Part shown: piece by piece, positions 23,640 to 32,389 of the stretch
Layout: every line of letters begins with the position of its first letter
Position numbering within the stretch: position 1 is the first letter of the stretch
DNA from: Streptomyces sp.
Lineage (GTDB): Bacteria; Actinomycetota; Actinomycetes; Streptomycetales; Streptomycetaceae
Length of the DNA stretch: 51,836 bases
Direction: 5' to 3'
NCBI RefSeq assembly: GCF_031181555.1
Contig: NZ_JAPSKQ010000027.1
Span: 1 to 51,836 of the forward strand
Program-made: the position numbers and the translations under genes
Notes under the pieces: generated by a model
Seen by the model: only the letters and a program-made list of their open reading frames with translations
Databases searched by the model: none
Told to the model about the DNA's origin: nothing

Positions 23640-24991
23640 CCGTGAACGCTGATTCCCGAAGCGTCGCCGCTCAGGCGACGTGGCGAAACCTGCCCGCGGC
23701 GCAGCAGCCCGAGTACCCGGATGCCGAGGCTCTGCGTGATGTGATCGCCGAGCTGGAAACGTATCCCCCGCTCGTCTTTGCCGGCGAATGCGACCAACTG
23801 CGCGCGCGTATGGCTGCCGTCGCCCGAGGAGAGGCGTTCCTGCTCCAGGGCGGCGACTGCGCCGAGTCCTTCGACGGGGTGTCCGCCGAGCACATCCGGG
23901 CCAAACTCAAGACCCTGCTGCAGATGGGCGCCGTGCTGACGTACGCCGCGTCCGTGCCCGTGGTGAAGGTGGGCCGGATCGCCGGCCAGTACTCCAAGCC
24001 GCGCTCCAAGCCCACCGAGACCCGCGACGGCGTGACGCTGCCCACCTACCGGGGCGACTCCGTCAACGGCTTCGACTTCACCGAAGAGGCCCGCGTCCCG
24101 GACCCCCAGCGGCTGAAGCGGATGTACCACGCCTCGGCCTCCACGCTGAACCTGGTGCGCGCCTTCACCACCGGCGGCTACGCCGACCTGCGCCAGGTGC
24201 ACGCCTGGAACCAGGACTTCGTGAGGTCGTCCCCGTCCGGCCAGCGCTACGAGCAGCTCGCCCGGGAGATCGACAACGCGCTGAACTTCATGCACGCCTG
24301 CGGGGCCGACCCGGAGGAGTTCAAGACCGTCGAGTTCTTCTCCTCGCACGAGGCGCTGCTGCTCGACTACGAGTCGGCGCTCACCCGCGTGGACTCGCGC
24401 ACCGGTCAGCTGTACGACGTCTCCGCGCACATGGTGTGGATCGGTGAGCGCACCCGCCAGCTGGACCACGCGCACATCGAGTTCGCCTCGAGGATCCGCA
24501 ACCCGATCGGCATCAAGCTCGGCCCGACGACGACGGCCGAGGAGGCGCTGCAGTACATCGACCGCCTCGACCCCGAGCGCGAGCCCGGCCGGCTGACCTT
24601 CATCGTGCGCATGGGCGCGGACAAGATCCGCGACAAGCTCCCCGAGCTGGTCGAGAAGGTCACCGCGTCCGGCGCCACCGTCGCCTGGGTGACCGACCCG
24701 ATGCACGGCAACACCTTCGAGGCGGCCTCCGGTCACAAGACCCGCCGCTTCGACGACGTGCTCGACGAGGTGAAGGGCTTCTTCGAGGTCCACAAGGAGC
24801 TCGGCACCCACCCGGGCGGCATCCACGTGGAGCTCACCGGCGACGACGTCACCGAGTGCGTGGGCGGCGGCGACGAGATCTTCGTCGACGACCTGCACCA
24901 GCGCTACGAGACGGCCTGCGACCCGCGGCTCAACCGCAGCCAGTCGCTGGACCTGGCGTTCCTCGTCGCCGAGATGTACCGGGACCAGTAA
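23636..24991 (+). CDS. aroH: Class II 3-deoxy-7-phosphoheptulonate synthase (DAHP synthase)
   Basis: A 451-residue plant-type enzyme joining phosphoenolpyruvate and erythrose-4-phosphate in the first step of the shikimate pathway. Class II signatures are visible: the metal-binding Cys in LLQGGDCAESF, GRIAGQYSKPRSKPTE, ITHER-type WIGERTRQLD, the metal His in DPMHGNT and Glu in HVELTGDDVTEC. GTG 23636 is set by the -10 hexamer 7 bp upstream and overlaps the previous stop. Together with the anthranilate synthase 2 kb away it supplies chorismate for tryptophan. M. tuberculosis Rv2178c is the equivalent. Followed by a strong terminator. Confidence 0.95.
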   Translation: MTVNADSRSVAAQATWRNLPAAQQPEYPDAEALRDVIAELETYPPLVFAGECDQLRARMAAVARGEAFLLQGGDCAESFDGVSAEHIRAKLKTLLQMGAVLTYAASVPVVKVGRIAGQYSKPRSKPTETRDGVTLPTYRGDSVNGFDFTEEARVPDPQRLKRMYHASASTLNLVRAFTTGGYADLRQVHAWNQDFVRSSPSGQRYEQLAREIDNALNFMHACGADPEEFKTVEFFSSHEALLLDYESALTRVDSRTGQLYDVSAHMVWIGERTRQLDHAHIEFASRIRNPIGIKLGPTTTAEEALQYIDRLDPEREPGRLTFIVRMGADKIRDKLPELVEKVTASGATVAWVTDPMHGNTFEAASGHKTRRFDDVLDEVKGFFEVHKELGTHPGGIHVELTGDDVTECVGGGDEIFVDDLHQRYETACDPRLNRSQSLDLAFLVAEMYRDQ

Positions 24992-25018
24992 CCGGCTGTG
25001 CCGGTGGCGGCACCGGCA

Positions 25019-25057
25019 GGGGTGGGGCGCGGATCACAGGGATCCGCGCCCCACCCC
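25019..25057 (+). terminator. Strong intrinsic terminator after DAHP synthase
   Basis: Perfect 17-bp arms, GGGGTGGGGCGCGGATC (25019-25035) and GATCCGCGCCCCACCCC (25041-25057), with a 5-nt loop, followed by ACATTTTC. Confidence 0.85.
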
Positions 25058-25082
25058 ACATTTTCGCCCCCCGAGCCACAGG

Positions 25083-25101
25083 TAAGGTTAGGTTTGCCTC
25101 A
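25083..25101 (+). promoter_or_regulatory. Iron box (DmdR/IdeR-type operator)
   Basis: TAAGGTTAGGTTTGCCTCA agrees with the actinobacterial iron box TTAGGTTAGGCTCACCTAA at 14 of 19 positions by my count. It lies 68 bp before the bfd start. It should bind the iron-dependent repressor when iron is plentiful. Confidence 0.7.
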
Positions 25102-25168
25102 CCGATCAGTCGGGTCCCCGGTCAGTCGGTACGGCGCGACCATGAACCCCGCTCGGGAGGTGAACCGC

Positions 25169-25396
25169 GTGTTCGTCTGCAGCTGCTTCGGTGTGACCGA
25201 GGAACAGGTGAGGAGGCACGCGGAGGCCGGTGCGTGCACGCCCCGGCAGATCGCCTCCGCCTGCAAGGCCGGCACCGACTGCGGCGGCTGCGTACGGCGC
25301 ATCCAGGCACTGCTCGGCCGCGGTGACTGTCCCCGCCGCCGGCTGATCGACGAGGGGGAGCCGCCGCTCACGGCGAAACTGCCCGAAGCCGCGTAG
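25169..25396 (+). CDS. bfd: Bacterioferritin-associated ferredoxin-like [2Fe-2S] protein
   Basis: A 75-residue Fe-S protein. Residues 1-10 give VCSCFGV (Cys-x-Cys) and a later TDCGGC supplies the second pair, the BFD-like fold pattern. In known systems Bfd docks on bacterioferritin and reduces its core to release iron. GTG 25169 is chosen because GGGAGG stands 8 bp before it and the protein then begins exactly at the conserved start of the family. ATG 25142 and GTG 25160 are alternatives. The upstream iron box fits expression under iron shortage. The bacterioferritin gene is convergent, 35 bp away. Confidence 0.87.
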   Translation: MFVCSCFGVTEEQVRRHAEAGACTPRQIASACKAGTDCGGCVRRIQALLGRGDCPRRRLIDEGEPPLTAKLPEAA

Positions 25397-25431
25397 GAGC
25401 GGCCCGGGGCCGCCGGGCGCCGCCCGGTGCC

Positions 25432-25950
25432 CTAGTGGGTCGAGAACCCGCCCGTTCCCGGACCCGACGCGTCGGGCTGGGACTGCTCGATGACCGTCGA
25501 CAGGTACAGCGCCTCGCCCAGCTTCTCGATCAGCTCCAGCTGGGTGTCCAGGTAGTCGATGTGGTGCTCCTCGTCGGCCAGGATCGCCTCGAAGATGTTG
25601 GCCGACGTGATGTCGCCCTTGGTGCGCATGACGTCCACCCCGCGGCGCAGGCGGTCGATCGCCTCGAGCTCGATCTCCCGGTCGGCCTGGAACATCTCGG
25701 TCACCGTCTGCCCGACCCGGACGTGGAACAGCCGCTGGTAGTTCGGCAGGCCGTCGAGCAGCAGGATGCGGTCGGTGAGCACCTCGGCGTGCCGCATCTC
25801 GTCGAAGGACTCGGCGCGCGTGTACTGGGCGAGTTTCGTCCAGCCCTTGTGGTCCTGCAGCTTCGAGTGCAGGAAGTACTGGTTGATCGCTGTGAGCTCG
25901 GCGGTCAACTGCTCGTTCAGGAATTCGATGACCTCGGGGTCGCTCTGCAT
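25432..25950 (-). CDS. bfr: Bacterioferritin
   Basis: A 172-residue subunit of the haem-containing iron-storage 24-mer in the cytoplasm. Ferroxidase ligands are visible as Glu18 (LTAELTAINQ), Glu51 and His54 in FDEMRHAE, Glu94, and DEEHH near 127-130. Met52 in the same FDEMRHAE motif is the usual haem ligand. The C-terminal tail after residue 155 is Gly/Ser/Pro-rich. AAGGA precedes ATG 25950. The convergent bfd gene supplies its likely partner. An AT-rich repeat block upstream may hold the operator. Confidence 0.95.
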   Translation of the reverse strand: MQSDPEVIEFLNEQLTAELTAINQYFLHSKLQDHKGWTKLAQYTRAESFDEMRHAEVLTDRILLLDGLPNYQRLFHVRVGQTVTEMFQADREIELEAIDRLRRGVDVMRTKGDITSANIFEAILADEEHHIDYLDTQLELIEKLGEALYLSTVIEQSQPDASGPGTGGFSTH

Positions 25951-26020
25951 CGCGTGGGTTCCTTCCGCGCGGGAACTGGCAGGTTGCGCCGCATGATTGC
26001 ACCGGCGGGGAAGATCGTCC

Positions 26021-26046
26021 AGTAAGTCTTCACTTAGTAAGTAAGT
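26021..26046. repeat. AT-rich AGTAAGT repeats upstream of bfr
   Basis: AGTAAGT occurs at 26021-26027, 26036-26042 and, overlapping, 26040-26046 (AAGTAAGT). ACTTA-G-TAAGT (26032-26042) is an inverted repeat. The block lies 70-96 bp before the bfr start on the minus strand. This position suits an operator. Confidence 0.35.
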
Positions 26047-26072
26047 CCATGCTTAGTCTGATTCATTCCTGA

Positions 26073-26081
26073 TTGTCCACA
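26073..26081 (+). other. Consensus DnaA box
   Basis: TTGTCCACA, the preferred Streptomyces DnaA box, in the gap between bfr and the molybdopterin oxidoreductase gene. It is a single box, not an origin cluster. Confidence 0.4.
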
Positions 26082-26132
26082 TCTGTCGGGGCCCGTTCGG
26101 AGGCATTGCCCCGGGTCTGTCAGGATGGAGAC

Positions 26133-26780
26133 ATGGGTCAGCCGGCGGAACGCGAATCGGGGGAGCGCGCAGCAGCAGGAGCGGCGCGGTTCGAGCTCCC
26201 GCCGGGACAGCGACTGCAACGCGGCTGGCCGGTCACGCACTACGGGCCGGTCCCCCGGTTCCGGCCCGAACGCTGGGAGTTCCGGGTCTTCGGCGCCACC
26301 GCCGACGGTGAGAAGCACGGCTGGAGCCACGAGGAGTTCACGGCCCTGCCGTACGTCACCGTGGTGGCCGATCTGCACTGCGTCACGAAGTTCAGCATGG
26401 TCGGCGCCGAATGGGGCGGGGTCCCGGCCCGCACCATCCTGGACATCGCCCCGCCCGCGCCCGACGTCACCCATGTGATGGTGTGGGCGGAGTACGGGTT
26501 CAGCTCCAACCTCCGGCTGGCCGACTTCACCTCCGAGCGCACCCTGTTCGCCACCCACAAGGACGGCGAGCTGCTGACCGCCGAGCACGGCTTTCCGCTG
26601 CGCCTGATCGTCCCCCACCTGTACGCCTGGAAGGGCCCCAAGTGGGTCCGCGGCGTCGAGTACATGACCGCCGACCGCCGGGGCTTCTGGGAGGAGCGCG
26701 GCTACCACAACGTCGGCGACCCCTGGAAGGAGCAGCGCTACTCCTACCAGGAGGAGCCGGGGGACGGCCCCGAACTCTGA
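26133..26780 (+). CDS. Molybdopterin-dependent oxidoreductase, sulfite oxidase/MsrP-like catalytic subunit
   Basis: A 215-residue protein of the oxidoreductase molybdopterin-binding fold. The cofactor-ligating Cys sits in VADLHCVTKFS near residue 90, followed by FGFSS-like WAEYGFSSNLRLADF and the late RLIVPHLYAWKGPKWVRGVE typical of the family. It lacks the dimerisation domain of true sulfite oxidases and any signal peptide or Tat motif, so it is a cytoplasmic short form. Substrate unknown. ATG 26133 has AGGA 7 bp upstream; CAGGAT there could also be a -10 for a short-leader transcript. Confidence 0.87.
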   Translation: MGQPAERESGERAAAGAARFELPPGQRLQRGWPVTHYGPVPRFRPERWEFRVFGATADGEKHGWSHEEFTALPYVTVVADLHCVTKFSMVGAEWGGVPARTILDIAPPAPDVTHVMVWAEYGFSSNLRLADFTSERTLFATHKDGELLTAEHGFPLRLIVPHLYAWKGPKWVRGVEYMTADRRGFWEERGYHNVGDPWKEQRYSYQEEPGDGPEL

Positions 26781-26812
26781 CCTCCCGCCGCCGCCCGGGC
26801 CGTCCCGGCGTG

Positions 26813-27691
26813 TCAGGCGTCCCGGAGCTTCTTCAGCCGCTCCACGTCCGCCGCGTGCCCCTCCTTGCCGCCCGGGGTCTCGATGATCAGCGGTACGCCC
26901 TCGGTCGCGGGATGCGTCATCAGCGCCCGGAACGGCTCCTCGCCTATGTGGCCGGCGCCGATGTTCGCGTGCCGGTCCTTGTGCGCCCCGACCACGTCCA
27001 TGGAGTCATTGGCGTGGATCAGCTTCAGCCGTCCCTCCCCGACCGTGTCCACCAGCAGGTCCAGCGTCTGGCGCATCCCGCTGGGCCCGGTCAGGTCGTG
27101 GCCCGCCGCGAAGACGTGGCAGGTGTCCAGGCAGACGCCCAGCTTCGGATGGGCGTCCAGCGCCTCGAAGTACGGTCCGAAGTCCCAGGTCCGCGAGCAC
27201 AGCGAGGCCCCCTGGCCCGCCGTCGACTCCAGCAGCAGGAACGGGTCGTCGTCATGGGTGAGCTCGTCGAGCAGCGGCAGCATGCGCTCCCGCACCTGCC
27301 GCAGCGCCACCGGCCGCTCCCGCCCGCCGGTCGCGCTGCCGGTGTGCACCACCACGCCCAGCGCACCGATCTCCCGGCCGCGCCGCAGGGAGTGCCGCAG
27401 CGACTCGACGGACCGTTCGACGGTCGCCTCGGTGTGGGACCCGAAGTTGATCAGGTACGGGGCGTGCACGTACGCCGGGACCGACTCGGCGGCGCAGGCC
27501 GCGCGGAACGCCTCGTCCTGCTTCGGACTGCCGACCGGTGTGGCCCAGCCGCGCGGGTTGGCGACGAAGACCTGCACGGCCTCGGCGCGCAGGTCACGGG
27601 CGTAGGACAGGCCGACGGAGTGCAGGCCTCCGGCCACGGGGACGTGGCTGCCGACGGGGTTGCGGGCGGGGCCGGACAGGTGGTTCTTCAC
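26813..27691 (-). CDS. nfo: Deoxyribonuclease IV (AP endonuclease, endonuclease IV family)
   Basis: A 292-residue TIM-barrel zinc enzyme that cuts DNA at abasic sites in base-excision repair. Zinc-binding motifs appear in order: GSHVP near the N-terminus, YVHAPYLINFGS, VVHTGSATG, LLLESTAGQG, LGVCLDTCHVFAAG, IHANDSMDVVGAHKDRH and PLIIETPGG. GTG 27691 is the start; no clear Shine-Dalgarno sequence, and CACCCT lies 6 bp before it on this strand, so it may be leaderless. It lies 82 bp upstream of the 3' end of the kinase gene, both leftward. Confidence 0.94.
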   Translation of the reverse strand: MKNHLSGPARNPVGSHVPVAGGLHSVGLSYARDLRAEAVQVFVANPRGWATPVGSPKQDEAFRAACAAESVPAYVHAPYLINFGSHTEATVERSVESLRHSLRRGREIGALGVVVHTGSATGGRERPVALRQVRERMLPLLDELTHDDDPFLLLESTAGQGASLCSRTWDFGPYFEALDAHPKLGVCLDTCHVFAAGHDLTGPSGMRQTLDLLVDTVGEGRLKLIHANDSMDVVGAHKDRHANIGAGHIGEEPFRALMTHPATEGVPLIIETPGGKEGHAADVERLKKLRDA

Positions 27692-27773
27692 CCGTCAAGG
27701 GTGTCATGATCCCCCGGGTTCCCGGCCGGGCCCCCGGTCCGTCCTCCGTTCCGCCGTCCCGTCGGCCGTTCCG

Positions 27774-29723
27774 TCAGCGGATCTCGATGGTGATCGTCGA
27801 GCCCTTGGGCGCGGTGTCCCCGCCGTCCACGGACTGGCCCTTGACGGTGTCGCCGAACAGACCGAGCAGACCGCGGTCCTCGTCCACCCGGAACCCGGCC
27901 GCCTCCAGCTTCTCCTTGGCCTCGTCCACGCTGTCGCCGACCACGTCCGGGACCTCGATCATCTCCGGGCCCTTGGACAGCGTCAGCGTCACGGTGTCGC
28001 CCCCGGCGGCCTGACGGCCCGGCTGGGGGGTCTGCCGGGCCACCTGGCCGGCGTCGTGCTCGGAGTGGACCCGTTCGGCGGCGATCTCCACCTCGAGGCC
28101 GGCCTCCTCCAGCTCGGCGCGGGCGTCCCGGAGGTCGTCACCGGTCACGTCGGGAACGTCCACCGGGCGGCCCTTGCTCACGGTGAGCGCCACCGCCGAG
28201 TCCGCGCGGACCTTGGTGCCCTTCCCCGGCTCGGTGGAGATCACGAAGCCCCTGGGCACGTCCTCGCTGAACGCCCGGGTGACCATGCCCGGCTCCAGGC
28301 CCTCGTCCTTCAGCACGGAGCGCGCCTTGTCCAGCCGGTAGCCGTCCACGTCGGGCACCCGCACGGTCTGCGGGCCCTTGGAGATGGTGAGCGACACCGG
28401 GTCGTTGCCGCGGATGCGGGCGCCGGCCGCCGGGTCCGTGCTGATCACCGTGCCCCGCTTCACGGTGTCGCTGTACGCCTCCTCGACCCGGCCGACGTCC
28501 AGCCCGGCGTCCGCCAGCCGGTCCCGGGCCTCCTGCTCGGTCTTCGACAGCAGCGGCGGCACCTTGGTGAACTGGCCGGAGTTGATGTACCACACGCCCG
28601 TGCCCACCCCGAGGACCAGCAGCACGGCCACGACGATCGCCATCGGACCGCGCCGCAGCGCCGCGCGGCGCCGGGGCGGCAGCGGCGGCGGGGACCGGAA
28701 CCGGCTGGTGCGGTGGAGGGAGTCCGCGCCGTCGGTGCCGGCCGGGACGTCCTCCCCGTCCTCGTCGACCGGCAGCGGGCGGGGCATCGTCAGCGCGCGC
28801 GGGATGACGCTCGTACGGTCCTCGGCGTTGTCGTGCTCCGCCGTCAGCGCCTGCGGCGGCACCGCGTCCAGCTGCTCCTCACCGAGCCTGCCGCGTGCCT
28901 CGCGGACCTGCGCGAGCAGTGCCACCGCGTCGTGCGGGCGGACGTCCGGGGTGCGCGCGGTCGCCGACGCGACCAGCTCGTCCAGCTCGTACGCCATCCG
29001 GGGCACGGCGGCCGACGGCGGCGGCACGTCCTCGTGCAGATGCTTGTAGAGCACGGTCGCGGGGGAGTCGCCGTCGTGCGGCTTCTCGCCGGTCAGCATC
29101 TCGTACAGCAGGATGCCGCAGGCGTAGACGTCCACGCGGGGGTCGGCGGTGCCGCTCTCGATCTGCTCCGGCGCGAGGTAGGCGACCGTGCCCAGCACGG
29201 TCCCGGTGGTGTTCGTCACCGTGTCCACGGCCCGGACCAGCCCGAAGTCGGCGACCTTGACCCGGCCGTCGTCCCCGATCAGCACGTTCTCGGGCTTCAT
29301 GTCCCGGTGCACGAACCCGGCCCGGTGCGCGGCACCGAGCGCGGCCAGCACCGGCTCCAGGATGTCCAGCGAGGCCCGCGGCTGCAGCGCGCCGCGCTCG
29401 CGCAGCACGTCCCGCAGGGTGCAGCCGGCGATGTACTCCATCGCCAGGTAGACGTACGCCCCGTCGGTGCCCTGGTCGAAGACCTGCACCACGTTCGGGT
29501 GGGCCAGCCGGGCCACCGACTTCGCCTCGCGGATGAACCGCTCGACGAACGAGCCGTCGGCCGCGAGGGAGGGGTGCATCACCTTGAGCGCGAGGACGCG
29601 GTCGAGACGGGTGTCCACGGCCCGGTAGACCGTGGCCATCCCGCCGACCGCGATCCGCGCCTCGACGCGATACCGGCCGTCGAGCATTTGCCCGACCAGA
29701 GGGTCCTGAAGGGTCGTGTCCAC
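27774..29723 (-). CDS. PASTA-domain transmembrane Ser/Thr protein kinase
   Basis: A 649-residue eukaryotic-type kinase. The kinase domain (about 18-280) shows the Gly loop AVGGMATVY, Lys47, catalytic HRDMKPEN (139-146), DFG (159-161) and GTVAYLAPEQ. A Pro/Arg-rich linker leads to one membrane helix (about 361-381), then four extracellular PASTA repeats of about 66 residues each (388-649), which bind peptidoglycan fragments or lipid II. This matches the S. coelicolor PASTA kinase SCO2110 and sits where M. tuberculosis has pknL. GTG 29723 is fixed by a -10 hexamer 7 bp before it. It is probably a cell-wall sensor. A candidate substrate is encoded at 33789. Confidence 0.95.
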   Translation of the reverse strand: MDTTLQDPLVGQMLDGRYRVEARIAVGGMATVYRAVDTRLDRVLALKVMHPSLAADGSFVERFIREAKSVARLAHPNVVQVFDQGTDGAYVYLAMEYIAGCTLRDVLRERGALQPRASLDILEPVLAALGAAHRAGFVHRDMKPENVLIGDDGRVKVADFGLVRAVDTVTNTTGTVLGTVAYLAPEQIESGTADPRVDVYACGILLYEMLTGEKPHDGDSPATVLYKHLHEDVPPPSAAVPRMAYELDELVASATARTPDVRPHDAVALLAQVREARGRLGEEQLDAVPPQALTAEHDNAEDRTSVIPRALTMPRPLPVDEDGEDVPAGTDGADSLHRTSRFRSPPPLPPRRRAALRRGPMAIVVAVLLVLGVGTGVWYINSGQFTKVPPLLSKTEQEARDRLADAGLDVGRVEEAYSDTVKRGTVISTDPAAGARIRGNDPVSLTISKGPQTVRVPDVDGYRLDKARSVLKDEGLEPGMVTRAFSEDVPRGFVISTEPGKGTKVRADSAVALTVSKGRPVDVPDVTGDDLRDARAELEEAGLEVEIAAERVHSEHDAGQVARQTPQPGRQAAGGDTVTLTLSKGPEMIEVPDVVGDSVDEAKEKLEAAGFRVDEDRGLLGLFGDTVKGQSVDGGDTAPKGSTITIEIR

Positions 29724-29730
29724 GCAGGCG

Positions 29731-29736
29731 AGTTTA
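29731..29736 (-). promoter_or_regulatory. TAAACT -10, leaderless-type start for PASTA kinase
   Basis: On the minus strand TAAACT (29736 to 29731) stands 7 bp before GTG 29723. No Shine-Dalgarno sequence is present. The rest of the 225-bp gap to thiG shows nothing else I recognise. Confidence 0.55.
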
Positions 29737-29948
29737 CGAGCCGCCGCCGACAGCCCCGACCGCTTCGGCCCCGTTCGGAGCGCGACTGCAGCCGACCTGT
29801 GACGCAACGCACGCCCCCGACCACCACACACCCACCACCCGCCGGCCCCCTGGCCGGCACCGCACGCCCCCACCCCGGCCTCACCGTCCGCCGGTCACCC
29901 TGGACCCCACCACCGCCGAGGGGCCGGGGCCCAGCCGTTCCAGGCCGG

Positions 29949-30942
<994 letters not shown>

Positions 30943-30946
<4 letters not shown>

Positions 30947-32118
30947 GCGGGCTGCTCCGTCAGTGCGGCGGCGGCGAAGCGCCGGGGGGTGAAGGGGCGG
31001 GCCTCCTCCGGAAGCTCCCCGGTGGTCAGGACGTGCGCCAGGGCGTCGCCGGTGACCGGCGTGAGCAGGACGCCGTTGCGGTAGTGGCCGGTGGCCAGCA
31101 CCAGCCCCTCCAGCGCGGTCGGGCCGAGCAGCGGCGCGTTGTCGGGGGAGCCGGGGCGCAGCCCGGCCCGGGTCTCGGTGAGCGGCAGCTCGGTGATCCC
31201 GGGGACCAGCTCGTGGGCGTCGCGCAGCAGCTCGTACACCCCGCCCGCGGTGACGGTCGTGTCCCAGCCCATCTCCTCGCTGGTCGCCCCGACGACGAGC
31301 TCACCGCTCTCGCGCGGCACCAGGTAGACATGGCTGCCGCGCACCACGGCCCGCACGGTCCGGCTCAGGAACGGCGTCGAGTGCGCCGGGTGCCCCGGCA
31401 TCGTCAGCCGCACCACCTGCCCCTTCACGGGACGCACGGGCGGCAGCACGTCCCCGGGCACCCCCGCGAGCCGCCCGCTGAGGCTGCCCGCGGCGAGCAC
31501 CACCTGCCCGGCGCCCAGCTCGGTGCCGTCGGCGGTGACGACGCCCGTCGCCCGGTCCCGTACGACGGTGAGCCGCTCGGCCCACGCGCGGTGCACGACC
31601 ACACCGGCCCGCTCGCACGCGGTCACCAGCGCCGCCGCCAGCCGTCGCGGATCGATCTGGTGGTCGCCGTCGACCCGCAGGCCGCCGCGCACACCCGGCG
31701 CGAGCATCGGCTCCAGGCGCCGGCACTCCCGCCCGGTCAGCCACTGCGAGTCCAGCCCCGACTGCTGCTGCAGCGCGTGCAGTTCCCGCAGATGGGCGCG
31801 GTCGTCGGCGTCCAGCGCCACCGCGAGGGTGCCGCACCGGCGGTAGCCGAGGTCGTGCCCGGTGAGCTCGGTCAGCTCGGCCGCGAAGTCCGGGTAGCGG
31901 CGCGCGGAGGCGAGGTTCAGACCGAGCAGGGTCTGCTCGCCGTAGTGCAGTTCCGTGACGGCGGCCAGCATCCCGGCGGCCACCTGGGCGGCGCCGCCGC
32001 CCGGCTCGGGGTCCACCAGGGCCGTGGCGAGACCGCGCTGCGCGGCCCGCCAGGCCGTGACCAGACCGATGATTCCGCCCCCGACGACGAGGACGTCTGA
32101 GGTGCGCGTGGGCGACAT
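30943..32118 (-). CDS. thiO: Glycine oxidase ThiO
   Basis: A 391-residue FAD enzyme oxidising glycine to dehydroglycine for thiazole synthesis. The N-terminal Rossmann motif is VVGGGIIGLVTAWRAAQRG. Other DAO-family parts are GGAAQVAAGMLA near 45, VVLAAGSLSGRL, and the C-terminal LATGHYRNGVLLTPVTG. It is the first gene of the thiOSG operon. GGGAGGGG from the 3' end of the TPP riboswitch acts as Shine-Dalgarno sequence about 8 bp before ATG 32118, so ligand binding can hide it. Confidence 0.95.
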
Positions 32119-32128
32119 GGGCGTCCAG

Positions 32129-32222
32129 CCCCTCCCTTCGCCGGCATGACCCGGATCAGGTTCGTACGGTCGGAGGCCGCCAGCCTCCCTCTCAGCCCGG
32201 TGCGTCCGGGCTCCCGCGAGTG
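32129..32222 (-). promoter_or_regulatory. TPP (THI-element) riboswitch
   Basis: Read on the minus strand, the RNA contains GGGCTGAGAGGGAGG, a variable helix, then ACCTGATCCGGGTCATGCC followed by GGCGAAGGGAGGGG. These are the two conserved sensor halves of the thiamine pyrophosphate riboswitch. The 3' end includes the thiO ribosome-binding site, which favours translational control. Confidence 0.93.
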
Positions 32223-32235
32223 CTTTACGCCGGCC

Positions 32236-32241
32236 ACCCTA
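32236..32241 (-). promoter_or_regulatory. TAGGGT -10 of the thi operon
   Basis: On the minus strand TAGGGT lies about 14 bp before the first paired base of the TPP riboswitch. This places the transcript start just ahead of the aptamer. Confidence 0.5.
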
Positions 32242-32377
32242 GCCCGCGGGGCGGCACACCCGTAAGGGAGCCCCCGGGGAGGCACGCGCCCGCAGGGGAG
32301 CCGCGGCCGGGCAGGGGGACGGGCGTCGGGGAGCATCCCACGACGGACCGGGACCGGCTGACATCTTGTCAGGTGTC

Positions 32378-32383
32378 TATGGT
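32378..32383 (+). promoter_or_regulatory. TATGGT -10, leaderless-type start
   Basis: TATGGT stands 6 bp before GTG 32390. No Shine-Dalgarno sequence. Confidence 0.5.
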
Positions 32384-32389
32384 GTTCGG

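Noticed and set aside
19838..24991. Anthranilate synthase, DAHP synthase and TetR as a phenazine or other biosynthetic cluster
   Set aside because: No phz, tailoring or carrier genes; the Trp attenuator points to primary metabolism.
25142..25168. Longer bfd start at ATG 25142
   Set aside because: GGGAGG at 25155-25160 fits GTG 25169, and the shorter protein begins at the conserved family start.
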